The position numbers and the translations under genes were made by a program. The notes below the pieces were generated by a model, which worked only from the letters and a program-made list of their open reading frames with translations, was not told the origin of the DNA and did no database searches. Source: Marthasterias glacialis (lineage: Eukaryota; Echinodermata; Asteroidea; Forcipulatida; Asteriidae). From it: a DNA stretch of 64,000 nucleotides. Location of the stretch: assembly GCA_911728455.2 (NCBI GenBank), contig OU452219.1, positions 16,892,397 through 16,956,396 on the forward strand, written 5' to 3'. Of the stretch, positions 37,141 through 48,600 are shown piece after piece. The stretch's first letter is position 1, and every line of letters starts with the position of its first letter.

Positions 37141-39214
37141 CCTGTAGTAATGGTAGTAAACTTGTGGAGTTCCTAAATAAAAGACATGAAAAGTATCTGT
37201 ATTCTATGGCGGTCAAGTCCGCCATATTTGAAATACTTTTGCGAAACACTAAAAACTCATAATGTGTTGGTACTCTGAGAAGCTTTAGTATGCTAGAATA
37301 TCAGTTTTCAATTTTAAACAAGAAACGTCTAAAGTTATATTATTATTCACTTCAATGAAGGCACAATTGTTGTAAATGAAGACAAAATGGAAATTTACCT
37401 CGCCCACTTTCTGTCACATGTGCTCGCCTTGTCGGAAATCCAACGTTGCGCGCGCACATCGGTGCGTGCTGTCGTCGTCTCGATGGTTTACATTTGTTTT
37501 CAAAAGAGGGCGCACTCCAACAATATGACCCAGAAGTTGAAAACCGACTCTGTTCCTAACTGCATTGTCAAGGATTACAGAGTGGTAACAAAAGTATAGT
37601 AACTTTTATTTACCATGAATTTTTATTATTTTTAACTGGTTGCCAGCATGTAGATTGCCTCGTGTGGCATGGTCTTGGTATTACCAATTTTTGTGTGCAA
37701 AGCACTGTAACCCATAGGCCTATTAGATTGTGCAAGTCTTGCGCTTATTTGCACATATAAAAAAAAAAGTTCCATGTTATTGTGATGGAAAAACAAAGTC
37801 ACGTGTTTTAACGTTGAAATATATGGCGAGACTTGTAGTCTTATACCTTACTTATATTACATGACATCTTCCCCCAGTGAATGAAATTGGGCCTGTAGTC
37901 ATGCTGACACCATCTTTGTCAAGTCCCATACGGGCAATATTAACAATGCACACTGCTTCAAATCTAAACCAAAAATGGATCAGACTATATTTTGCCCGTT
38001 TTCTAGCCTTACCGTTTAGTTTTACACTGATTTAAAAGGGAGAAATACAAGATGGATACCCGCATGATAAAGGTCTGCGAGTAGTAAAGATAAAGATGGT
38101 AGGCAGATTGATCTGCGTAACACAGCACGGAGAAATTGTGTAGAGTTGATCGGCGGATATTTTTGTTTTAAAGCAAAAGCCATAGCCTGGAGCCAGTCCA
38201 AACAGTGTAATAAGACAGAACTTCATCAGTCATATTTTAGTAAAATAGTTTTGATGCCGAACATCAATTTCTGTGCTTCTTATATTTGGATGAAACAGAG
38301 GACTTCGCTAATTTTTGTACATTTATTTATATTTTATATTTATTTCAATATCACTCAACTTGAAAAGCCTGATTTATAGAGACGAAGCAGCAGCATTACA
38401 CCTTCAGTTGGATTGATTTTTAGTGTCATAGTCTCAATTAGTTTTGTTCATGGAATCCATTAAGGCAACGATTTAGTCGTAAGTGTAGGCCTAATTGATA
38501 TTTCTTGCATGAACAACAAACTCAGGGCAAATTTCGCGGCCAGGGAAAAGTCGCAGACACTTAAAGTTGACGTCAAATTTTGCGACTTTGGGGGAAAACT
38601 CGGTCGGAGACCGTGAAATTTGACTAAATAGATAAATATATATAGATAAATAAATATAAAATCTGGTATGACAATAGTTTCATTGTTAAGATTAACATAG
38701 AAAAGTTCAAATTGTTAAAAAATAAAATAACTTAGGCAGAGCACGGGTGTGTCATCTCTGCGTCCCTTCTCAACAAAGTTTTAACTGCCCAAAAGTAGTG
38801 GATTTGTCTAAATAAAAGAGTTTGGGGAATTAAAAAGAGTACATTTAATTTCCGCGTAGGGCGTACTCATGGATATTTGTTTTAAGAAAGAAAACAGCAT
38901 TTTCGTTCTTACAATCATGGCCTTGCTATTGATAAGATGGGGGTACGCCCTTTAAAAATTGACTGCCGCTTTACTGCATGGATTCTATAGTTGGGCCACC
39001 ATTTTCCTTGTCCCTAGTCTGATAAGCGTCGGTAATATGAGGGGACGACTTGCTGCTACCCATAGTAACGAGGTTGATGCTGGGGGCCTTGATCGACTGG
39101 GAACCTGACGACATTTTACGTGTAAGTAAAACAAAATGTTATTGGGACCCTGTGATAAGTATTTTGCACATTGTACACGTCGACTTCTGCAACTCCAAAA
39201 AGTTTTCCGTAAAA
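37141..39214 (+). promoter_or_regulatory. TMX1 upstream region
   Basis: No protein recognised. A CG-richer piece lies at 37400-37510. A block at 38031-38337 is repeated at 55552-55855. A small nested inverted repeat (AAGTCGCA with TGCGACTT) lies near 38549-38600. Promoter function is inferred only from position before the TMX1 start; no TATA box was assigned. Confidence 0.35.
38031..38337. repeat. 300-bp block duplicated at the C junction
   Basis: Nearly the same sequence occurs at 55552-55855, directly abutting the truncated TAF6L exon. Landmarks are GATAAAGATGGTAGGCAGAT and GATGCCGAACATCAATTTCT. It may be a low-copy repeat or a filler copied at the rearrangement junction. Confidence 0.85.
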
Positions 39215-42200
39215 ATGAAGATGGAAAGGGCAACTTTGTTGGCCTTTGCGGCCGTCTGTGTTATGTTTGCCGACGCAAAAGTGATAACAGTAACTGATGA
39301 AAACTGGGGGACTATAATTGAGGGAGAATGGATGCTAAAATTGTAAGTTTTATTAAGTCACAGTGTCAGGCTTAGACATGTTATTGTTAGACCCGTTACT
39401 GCGTTAGACCCTGTAACTCACTGGGGCGCTGTATATTCCTTTTTTGAAATTTTGACTTGGACGGTCGTACTAGCGCCCCAGGGAGATATTTAAGTGAATT
39501 TAGCCCTATCCCTGCCAAATACAACAAAATGCACTAAATGGTATAAGTTGTTGTAGTTTGTTGCATTCAGCAGTTACTCCTAGAACTATGACTGAGGTTC
39601 GTTCCGCTATCATCTCCACGAGCCTCACATAGAGTGACATGTACAAAATCCTAATCGAAACTTTCTGCCCTTCACATTTACATGGCTACTGTTCTTTTTT
39701 GTAATCAGATCTCGCCAAAACTAGGCTCTTTGTGTTCTTTCAACTCTCATCGAGCGTTGCACGGGTCCAAAAATCCACTCCGCAAACTAAACGTTGTTAA
39801 AAAGGGATAAATTCTCACCGTAACTCAGATCCCATTCAAACAGTAATGCAACAAATATGGCGGCCAGAGCTGCAAAATTAACTGGTACGCGGAACCAGCC
39901 CATAGGACCAGCGCACCGCATAGCAGCATACCAGTTAATTTTGTAACTCCTCATAGTTCTAGGAGTATTCAGCAGTCATCTCAAATCCCATAAATATTAT
40001 TGCACTGTGCTAGACCCAGTAACTGGGGCGCTGTACTCCTTTTTTGAGATTTTTGACATTATCTGTTGTACTAGCGCCCCAGTCCGTGGTATATTTGGAA
40101 AGTGCTCCGAAGCGTTATTTCTGAATCAGTTACAAAATTGTCAAAATTGCGACAAAGACTCGACAGAATTGCTTGAAAATCGCCTACTTACTGGCTTCTC
40201 CAAGTATTTACGGTGAAATAAAAAGCAGTTAATTGTACTCACAATCATTTTTGGTCCTCCAAATCGACGATTTGTAGCCCACTATCACGCATATATCAAA
40301 TTTGCCGTTAGAATCGCCATTTTGAATGTGATACTCAATGACTGTTTTCTTATGTGTATGAACGCTGCAAGGATTGCGTGTTCGCTGAGGCCCTGACTTT
40401 CATATTGTTTTCCGCGCAGTCAACGCAGGATACCAGGCTGTGTATAGCGCCAATGTTCACTGATGCCCTGACATTCATATTGATTTGCGCAGTCAATGCA
40501 GGATACCTGCCGTGTAGCCTGGTATCCTGCGTTGACTGCGCAAATCAATATGCATGTCAGGGCATCAGCAACATCTTCAACAACACGCGCAAACACTATG
40601 CGGATAGCCTGTTCACTGATGCCCTGAGTTACATATTGTTTTACGCAGTCAATGTAGGATACCAGCTGATTATTTGTCTTTGAGAAGGCGTTGTTGGGTC
40701 CAGTAATTCGGACATCAACCCCAATTTCATGGCACTGCTTACCAAAAGATTGTACGCTTACTGCGCCCTGCAAAGCGTGTTCTTCTATCGGTCATGGCAG
40801 GGTGTAAGCTCAGAATTCCACAATAAGCAGCCCCATGAAATTGGGCCCAGGAGGAAAGGAAACTGCATAGCTAGCTGAAGTGGCAGTTTTCAGGGTTTTT
40901 TCTATTTCATACAATAACAACATAACAATCACATCCCTGATTTGTGGAGGTTGGTTTGGTTGGACCATAAACTAGAGGTTGAAATCCTCTTGCTCGGCCA
41001 AAAATCAATGATGCATTACACGGTTACACCTTTAGTCTAACATAATTTTTAAAGCAACATTTTGTATCAACCAATCCAAATTGAATAGTTAGTGTGTGAT
41101 TCATTGATTAATTACTCACTATGTGTTGTTACACAGCTATGCCCCATGGTGTCCAGCTTGCAAGGCCATAGCTCCAGTGTGGACAAGCTTCTCAGCTGAG
41201 AGTAGAAACCTCAAGATCCAAGTGGGTGAGGTGGATGTGAGCTCTTCACCGGGACTCAGCGGCCGATTCATGGTCACCTCATTGCCGACATTTTATCAGT
41301 GAGTACATTAAACTAGGGTGCCTTGCACAAGAAGTTCAATGAAGGCCAGTATAGTGTGGAATTGGGTTGTATTCTGGTCATAACTCTGGTCGAACTGGGA
41401 TTTTATACAAATTATAAGGACCACCCTAGACAAATTGGAGCTTGTTAGGAACCCAAGTAACCTATGATTATGTTTGTTCTGTTTCTGTTAGCCTAGAAAT
41501 CCATTTCTTGTCCTAGTCTTTAACCAGTTGGCGCTGGATGACCTGTTTACACGCAATTCCCGCTTAATGCATTCAGATGTTTGCTTACATAAGAAGTAAT
41601 GTTTTTGTGTAGATTTAGGACAGCGCTTGACCAGAATACAGCGTCAAAGAATCTAGTTAGAGAAATGTAGCCCCTGGGGCCATATTTGAGAGCCCTTCAT
41701 CAAAGCTCAAGCTCGTTTTGGCATTTACTTGCTCCAGGAAGCAAACAATTATCAAGTCTATTTGTGTTTCCTGCAGTGTTCGCAATGGTGAGTTTAGAGT
41801 TTACACCGGATCCCGTGGTATGGATGACTTTGTGAGTTACATTGAGGATGAGAGATACACTGAGCTTGAACCAGTATCCTCCTGGAAGGCACCAAACTCC
41901 ATTTTGTAAGTCTTCAGTTGTAATGATCACTGTTTCATGTACCATAACACCAACATTTCGAGATTTTCTTCTTTTAGTTTTTAATAGTAATATAGACTTA
42001 TATGGCGAACTTATCCGGAAACCCAGTCAAGGCCCCTACACAAAACAAGAAGTTTGAATAAAAAATTCAAGATCAAGTTTAAAGTTGTACTGACTAGCGA
42101 AGCAAATGGGATTTCAGTTCCTTCTTGAAGATGTTCAAAGATGTGGTTTGACGTACATGTAGTGAGGCAGGGAGTTTGTTCCAAATGGAAAGTGCAGCCT

Positions 42201-45012
42201 TGACAAGGGCGCAGTATTAGTATTCAGTGTACACACAAAGTTGTCAGTCCAAATATTTTGCTAATGCAAAATTGCTGCACAAAGAAAATCGTTTCATGTG
42301 CCGTACTTTTTCAAAATGGGCTCACTGGGAAGTCTTGTTGAGCTGTATAAATGAGTACAAGTATATGAATATTGAAAGTGTTTGTTGGAATCACACACAA
42401 AAAATAATAATTTGTCTCTAATTACAGGATGTCTCTTGTGTCGCTCATCTTTAAATTGTCCATGCAAGTCAGGGTGAGTTAATCTTTACTTCTGGTAACT
42501 AAACATAGGCCTGATACTTCACGGAGGCACTTGCCTCCGTTACCCCTGGTCATTGCCTTGGTGCCCTTGAAATTTTCCAATAGAAGTTTACAATTTCTTC
42601 ATAGAGGTGTCCTGTATCAAGAAGAAAATGCCTTGGTGCCCTTGCCCTTTCAAGAACAGAGCAATCAGGCCTGTAAACATGTAGGAATTTCTTTTAAAAA
42701 TATTACATTATTTTCAGCGAAGTGTTTTGATAAAAAAATGTGTTAAATATTTTTGTTACTGAAAAATTATTTGTTTATTTATCCCTATTACCTGGCTAAG
42801 TGGCCAGGCAATATTTAACCCTAACTCCGTTGAGCGATTTACTAGGATCCTTCCTCACTCTAACAAAATATAACACCATATGGCAACATCATCCCGACTA
42901 TTGGACTTTGATTATGGTGGTATACCTGATCCCATGTAAAGCATGATCAGTTTAATAGTGCAGTCCTCAATCCAACACCATTCAGTAACTCAACACCCAA
43001 ACTGTTGGACTTTGATTATGGCGGTATGCCTGATCCCATGTAAAGCATAATCAGTTTATTACTGTAGTCTTCAATCCAACACCATTCAGTAATTCAACAC
43101 CCAAACTGTTGGACTTTGATTATGGTGGTATGCCTGATCCCATGTAAAGCATAATCAGTTTATTACTGTAGTTTTCAATCCAACACCATTCAGTAACTCA
43201 CCCAAACTGTTGGACTTTGGTTATGGTGGTGTGCCTGATCCCATGTAATTAATTAAATCAATCCAAAATGGTTTCTTTTTTTCTTTCTTTTTCCCTTTGA
43301 ATTTGCAGAATTTTCATTTGACAATGACGACAGACTATGGTTTCCCTGCATGGAGCGTGTATGTTTTCTTTGCCGTCTGCACAGTGATGATGGGTCTAAC
43401 TCTTGGAATGGTAAGAGAGGCAAGCAGTCGGTTTGATATGACACCCAAGTAGATCCTTGTCTTTTGATTGGAGGATTGTTGGTCACACAGCATTCAATAT
43501 TCAAACCATTACATGGCCTGCGTCATTAAGCGTGCATTTTGGTACTATTCAGTGTGCCTTTTGGTCCCATACCTTTTTTTACTATTGCACGCTGGACCAC
43601 ACCACGCACGTGCATGCGTTACACACAGCAGTACAAAATGCCCTCGCAGTGGATGCCAGAATACAGTCTCATACATTTTTGGTGATTTCTTTCTTCAAAT
43701 TACAAAGATCCACTTGGATGTTATATAAAACAAAAAAAAGAATGTTTTGCATTTGTGCAGTGGTGAGACTATTTTCACAATATAGCACGTTTCATCAACA
43801 AGGCGAATTGTAAAAGGAGAAACACTGTTGAACCGACTGCACATTGATATCTGACTGACTGGGACACTTCTAATAATGGACGTGTGCTCCAGAGCTACAC
43901 TTGTAGAGCATCTTTGACATTATAATTGAAATTACGATTAACATCTTTCATGTGAAACGGTCATGAGATGTCGGCTTTGCATATTAACAACCATGGGTAA
44001 TTAAAAGTTTGTTCAATGTTCATAATATATACACCCTTGTTGAACTAATTGTTGTCATCAACATGGTTTCAAGATTGACCTTCCCTCATCAGGCTGAACT
44101 ATTCCTTGGGCATCAAAAAGAACACCCAGATTTCAATGAGATGGAACGATTTCAGAGAAGGGATCACCATCATGCTTTATTGAATCGGGGGAATGATTCA
44201 CTGAAAATGAGGATCTCTCTTGATGGACACCCTTGGCTGTGGCTATTAAACTCATCTTGACCATGAAAGCAGTCACTGAGCAGAGCCATAGCTCAAGTTG
44301 GCCAAACCTTAAACAAAATTCAAGAAAAGTACCTTCTCATTATTTCTATCGATATATATGACCAAAGAGCCTCATCATGCTGCCAACATCCCAGACACCA
44401 TCCCTATCTGCTAAGAGCAATCGTGACTACCAAGTCCAATCCTCCTAGAGACCAGGTTTGCTAAGCTCAGGAAAACCTTGCTTAGTAGCAGAAATAGATT
44501 ACCGGCCATGTCATAAAGTGTTCATAATTGCGACCAGGGCCCCTCTTGATTTTTGCTAAGCAAAGAATTTTGCTAAGCCTTGTTTTCTGCTTAACAGCTT
44601 TAACAAATAGGGCCCAGACTATTTGTTTTCCCCTTCCAGCCTCAGTTTGGTATTGCACAGATATCAATGGGAGAACAAGATGGCTGCAGTCTGACTCTTA
44701 TAGGAATATAACTTCCAGTTTCACATTCATGGTTTGTGTATATTATCACTTCTCTCATGCCAGGTCTTTGTCTTCATCACTGATTGCCTTTGCCCAACGA
44801 GGCATCCAACAAGACCTCTAGAAACAAGGAGCGATGAACCAGAGGCTGCCCCCAAGACAAAGGAGGAGGAAGAGGAAGAGGAGGAGGAGGAGGAGGAAGG
44901 GAAAGCAGGGGAGGAGCCTACACCTCCTGCAGATGCTGCAGCGGATGAAGGAGGCGATACCTCTCTCAGAAAACGGAAAACAGACGCGGAATCCTCCGAG
45001 GTGAAGGACTGA
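39215..45012 (+). CDS. TMX1: Thioredoxin-related transmembrane protein 1
   Basis: Six exons: 39215-39342, 41137-41298, 41777-41905, 42428-42473, 43309-43410 and 44764-45012, all GT/AG and in phase, giving 271 residues (human TMX1 has 280). Residues 1-21 form a signal peptide (hydrophobic LLAFAAVCVMF, then ADA). The thioredoxin fold has the active site WCPAC (Cys48, Cys51), the CPAC sequence typical of TMX1, and the cis-proline Pro93 in SLPTFY. A transmembrane helix spans about 170-195, followed by a cytosolic DCLCP motif and an acidic tail with 12 consecutive Glu. TMX1 is an ER membrane oxidoreductase acting on membrane-bound client disulfides. The ATG at 39215 was chosen because it begins a good signal peptide and has A at -3; ATG 39221 is an in-frame alternative. 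The polyadenylation signal is probably AATAAA at 45483-45488. All exons are intact. Confidence 0.96.
39420..39481. mobile_element. Short MITE, single arm, TMX1 intron 1
   Basis: A 62-bp element with ends ACTGGGGCGCT and AGCGCCCCAG and an AT-rich interior. It is related to one arm of the palindromic dimer at 9129-9247. Confidence 0.8.
39575..39967. mobile_element. 393-bp inverted-repeat element, TMX1 intron 1
   Basis: Ends are perfect inverted copies beginning TACTCCTAGAACTATGA. The 9-bp flank TTCAGCAGT is present at 39566-39574 and 39968-39976, a clean target duplication. An inner inverted pair (AAAATTAACTGGTA with TACCAGTTAATTTT) lies near the right end. No transposase. Confidence 0.88.
40022..40083. 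mobile_element. Short MITE, single arm, TMX1 intron 1
   Basis: A 62-bp element with ends ACTGGGGCGCT and AGCGCCCCAGT. Its interior is almost identical to the left arm of the dimer at 9129-9247, including GAGATTTTT, which the right arm of the dimer lacks. Confidence 0.85.
40380..40675. repeat. Mixed-orientation repeat with hairpin, TMX1 intron 1
   Basis: Three direct copies of a unit with GCCCTGAC, CATATTG and CAGTCAACGCAGGATACC (about 40390, 40465 and 40618) and one inverted copy (about 40518-40568). The second direct copy and the inverted copy form a long hairpin centred near 40512. Confidence 0.75.
42895..43250. repeat. About 105-bp tandem repeat, four units, TMX1 intron 4
   Basis: TTGGACTTTGATTATGGTGG followed by CCTGATCCCATGTAAAGCAT recurs near 42901, 43006, 43111 and 43211. 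Confidence 0.85.
44450..44615. mobile_element. MITE-like element, TMX1 intron 5
   Basis: TTGCTAAGC motifs in both orientations and an end CTGCTTAACAGCTTTAACAA with GGGCCC, resembling the elements in the TAF6L flanks. Confidence 0.5.
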
Positions 45013-45692
45013 ACTTGAATTGATTTGTAACTCAGCGTTGTGGATCTCCTCTGAACAATTTTTCAGCCTATCAGTGACAAATTAATGCCATTTTGGATTA
45101 ACTGTGACTATGGCCTGGTGACTGGTGTTAGATTTTCGATGGTGCAGTGCAATAGCCACATTATCAGTTTGTCTCTGGATTGTGTTCACGATGTTGATCC
45201 ATTTTTCATAGCGGATGAACCTTTTTAGTACCCAGCCGTTTGCCTTGAATCTTCAGTGAGGGTAAAAAGGGAACTTTTCTATCATGACTAACTTACTGAT
45301 TCCTCATGGTTTTGCTCATTTCTATATGCCCTCTGTTGTTGGTTTGTTTTGTCTCTGTCCACAGGCTGATTACTACAAGCTTCGGCCTCCATACTGTTCC
45401 CATCCTTTTTAGTGTATTCTGTTCATTATAACTTTGTACATTTGTACATGTATACTGGTTCAATATGTTATGCAAGTATGGAAATAAATGGTACTGAAAC
45501 AGAAACTGAACTGACACCCAAACTTTACAAACCAAACCACAGCTTGATTTACTTGGGGCGTTTTTTGGGTGACCCTGACCAGAAAAAAAGTTCGGCGAGT
45601 TTGGCTCCCATGATGTTCTTGTTTTTCTACAAAAAAGGATTAAGTATGCAGAATTTAACTAAAAAATAACGCATACATTTTTGTCCTGTCAG

Positions 45693-48600
45693 GAGTGACC
45701 CATAATATTCAAAGTCTGTCGTCCAATCTCCAGCAGTATTATAAAGATGTTACCAAGGCGATCTTTGATTCAGATGACCATCAGATGGAGGTAAAGTCAT
45801 TGGAACATCTTTAGAAGAAATTGATCAAATTTCCTTTGTGGAGTGTCGTTCCTGAGCGGTCTGGTCCAACGTATTCAAGCTCTGTAATTCACAGAGTGTA
45901 GGTCGGAGTCCCGGCCTGGCTGGTCACGATGCTTGTGTCCTTGAGCAAGACACTTCACCATAATTGCTTTGTCCTTCGGATGGGACATAAGAACTAGGAT
46001 AGGTAGTGCATGTAAAAGAACCCAGAACAATTATCATAGAAGAGTAGGGGGTTTACCTCGGTGTTGCTGGTTCATTGCAAGCATCCTTATCAATAGGTTT
46101 CCTCAGGCTTCCAAGTTACAGTGATTTAGTTCGCTTTTGAGGCATCCTTGGTTTCAATACCAGAAATTTATAATTATCATAAATGATAATAAGCTTTGAA
46201 TGAATGGAGCTATGAAGCAAGAAATCATAGTTTTGGATGAACTAGGGTGTAATTTAATCCAAGATCTGATCTTTTATACTTCTACAGATGTTGTTGTGTT
46301 TGCTCTTACCATTGTAGATTACTCTCATTGATCTGAAGAAGAACACCAAGATATCTGGTCTGCTGCCGTACTTGGTCAACCTTGCATCTTGTGGTATTAA
46401 GATGGTTAGTCATGACTTGAGCCAGTTGACACGCCTTCTGAACCTTGTGGATGCCCTTATTCATAACCAGTCCCTGTACCTTGGACCATATGTGAGTACT
46501 CCATTAGTCTCTCTGTTCATATCGGTGACAAATTGTACATGCATCGTCCGATTTTTCACATTTCACTCCGACTTACCTCCAATGAGCCGAAATACAACGA
46601 ATAAACAATGGTGGAAGCCTCTCAATGTCTCGTAATCCTCTTCTTTGAACAAAAGGACGAAGGTTTGGAATCGGGGATTACACAATAGCGCCTGCATAAT
46701 GGTTGAAAATCGGCAAAATGTTCCTCTCTGTGTGGGTGAAACAAGGCTTTACACGGTGTGTGCGTGTCCTGTGTATGCTAAGTAGTGGAATGTCGGGTGA
46801 CCTTTGTTCTGGTATTCAGATTTCTACACAGTGGCAAGTTTAAACTTGTGCTGGATTGGACAATATTTTGGGGTATATATGTCAATTGGCAGCAACTGGT
46901 TAATTAATGGTGAAGAAGAATAACACTGATTGCCTTTGATGGGGTATATACATGTATACTGCTGAATAAATCTTTAAAGTTTGAATCTAAAGATCACACC
47001 AATTACATTTTTATTTTTATGTAAACTTTTCATGGAACAGTTTAGTTTGATGAGAAATAAATTCTGTGTTTCAAGATCTGATAAGCATTATGTGATAAAA
47101 TGTGTTTGATTACTGACAACTTTCTCAGTTCTTACCAGTTTGTTTCTGTGTTTGTGTGAATTAAAAGCTGGTGCATCTGATATCGACAGTAATGTACTGC
47201 ATTCTAGAACCACTGGCTGTCTCCATCAATCCGCTGAATGACCACTGGGCTCTGAGAGACTATGCCGCACGATTACTCTCTCAAATCCTCAGGTATTTAT
47301 ACATTTATCACGTCATCTTTTATCTTGAAGATATTTAACCACAGATCTATCAAAATCAATCCCCTGATTGTTTGGCCGTTACTTTTGGAGTCAGTACTAC
47401 AATGCCAAACCACCCTGCACTGTTGTACAAAGTGTTCTTTGTTTTAGCCAGGTGTGTGTTTATGGAAATATGTTATCCAGAGACTAAAATCTGTTCTCAA
47501 AAATAGTCAAACAAGCTGGTAGGATAACTGGAACCCAACTCCAAAGCCCTGAAGTACTATATAATGACATAGTTAGTAGTAAAGTGAGCACGATTTTGTC
47601 AGACCCATCCCATCCATTACATCTCAAGTTTTTATCAAGTCTTAGGGGGGATCGTCTTTTACAACGAAGATTAAGAACTCAAGGCTACAATGCTTCATTT
47701 TTTCCAACAGCAATTCGTTTCTAAACTAGCTTTCAGTGTAAAAAGCCATAAATGTGTAAGGTTTTTTTTAATGTAGTTCTTTTGGTTGTTGTATATTTGT
47801 GTAGACATAAATGTCTTAATTGTTGTATTTATTTTTTATTAAGTACCTGAAATTGCTCACTACTGTAAGAATTGTGTGTGTAAATATTTCATCTCTTGTA
47901 CAGGGTATATCTCCAAGTTTTTAATGTGTTAGCTTTATCAAAAATTTGTATGTAAATGTTTGAACTAACTGTTAATTGTTTTCACCGTCTTGACGAAGAC
48001 CTTTTAATTTCCCCATTGTGGGATAATAAAGTTTTTATCTATCTATATGTGGTTACGGCTTATGGTTAGACAAAATATCTTACATGAGCCCACAGATTTG
48101 GGTATTAAGGTCTTGTCCAAGTTGACGGCTTTGGCAGTGGCTATGGTCGGAATGCCAAAAGTCCTATTCTTCAACACTATGGCTGCAGCCAATAGCCATA
48201 GCCTTAGCTGAAGTTGCTTGATTCTAACAGAGGTTAAGCCACCAGTTCTTGGCTCAATTTCATTAAGCTGAAAAGCACACAAGTTTGCGAAGTACAGAAA
48301 GGCCTTGCTTAGCAAAAAAAAAGGTCACCAGCCAAAGAACAATATAGTGTACATTACTTGTCACTGGTTTCCTATTAATTTTTTGCTCAGCAAATTAATC
48401 TATTAAGCACAACTTACTGCTTAAATGAAAATGGGTAGTTTGATGGACTGAGGTAGGGTCCTGGCCAAAATGTACAGGGTGTTAAAAGTTAATTTGGACG
48501 AATGAGGTTTTAAAAGTGCTGTTGTAAAGTTTCACCTTTACTTCAAATGTTTTTCAGATCAAAAACCACATTCATTATTGCTCCTCTTGATGGTCAATTC

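Noticed and set aside
39050-39214. Upstream in-frame ATG extending TMX1 by 55 residues
   Set aside because: The extension would bury the signal peptide, which starts properly at 39215.
40380-40675. CRISPR-like array
   Set aside because: Few units, mixed orientation, no unique spacers of constant length, and an animal intron context.
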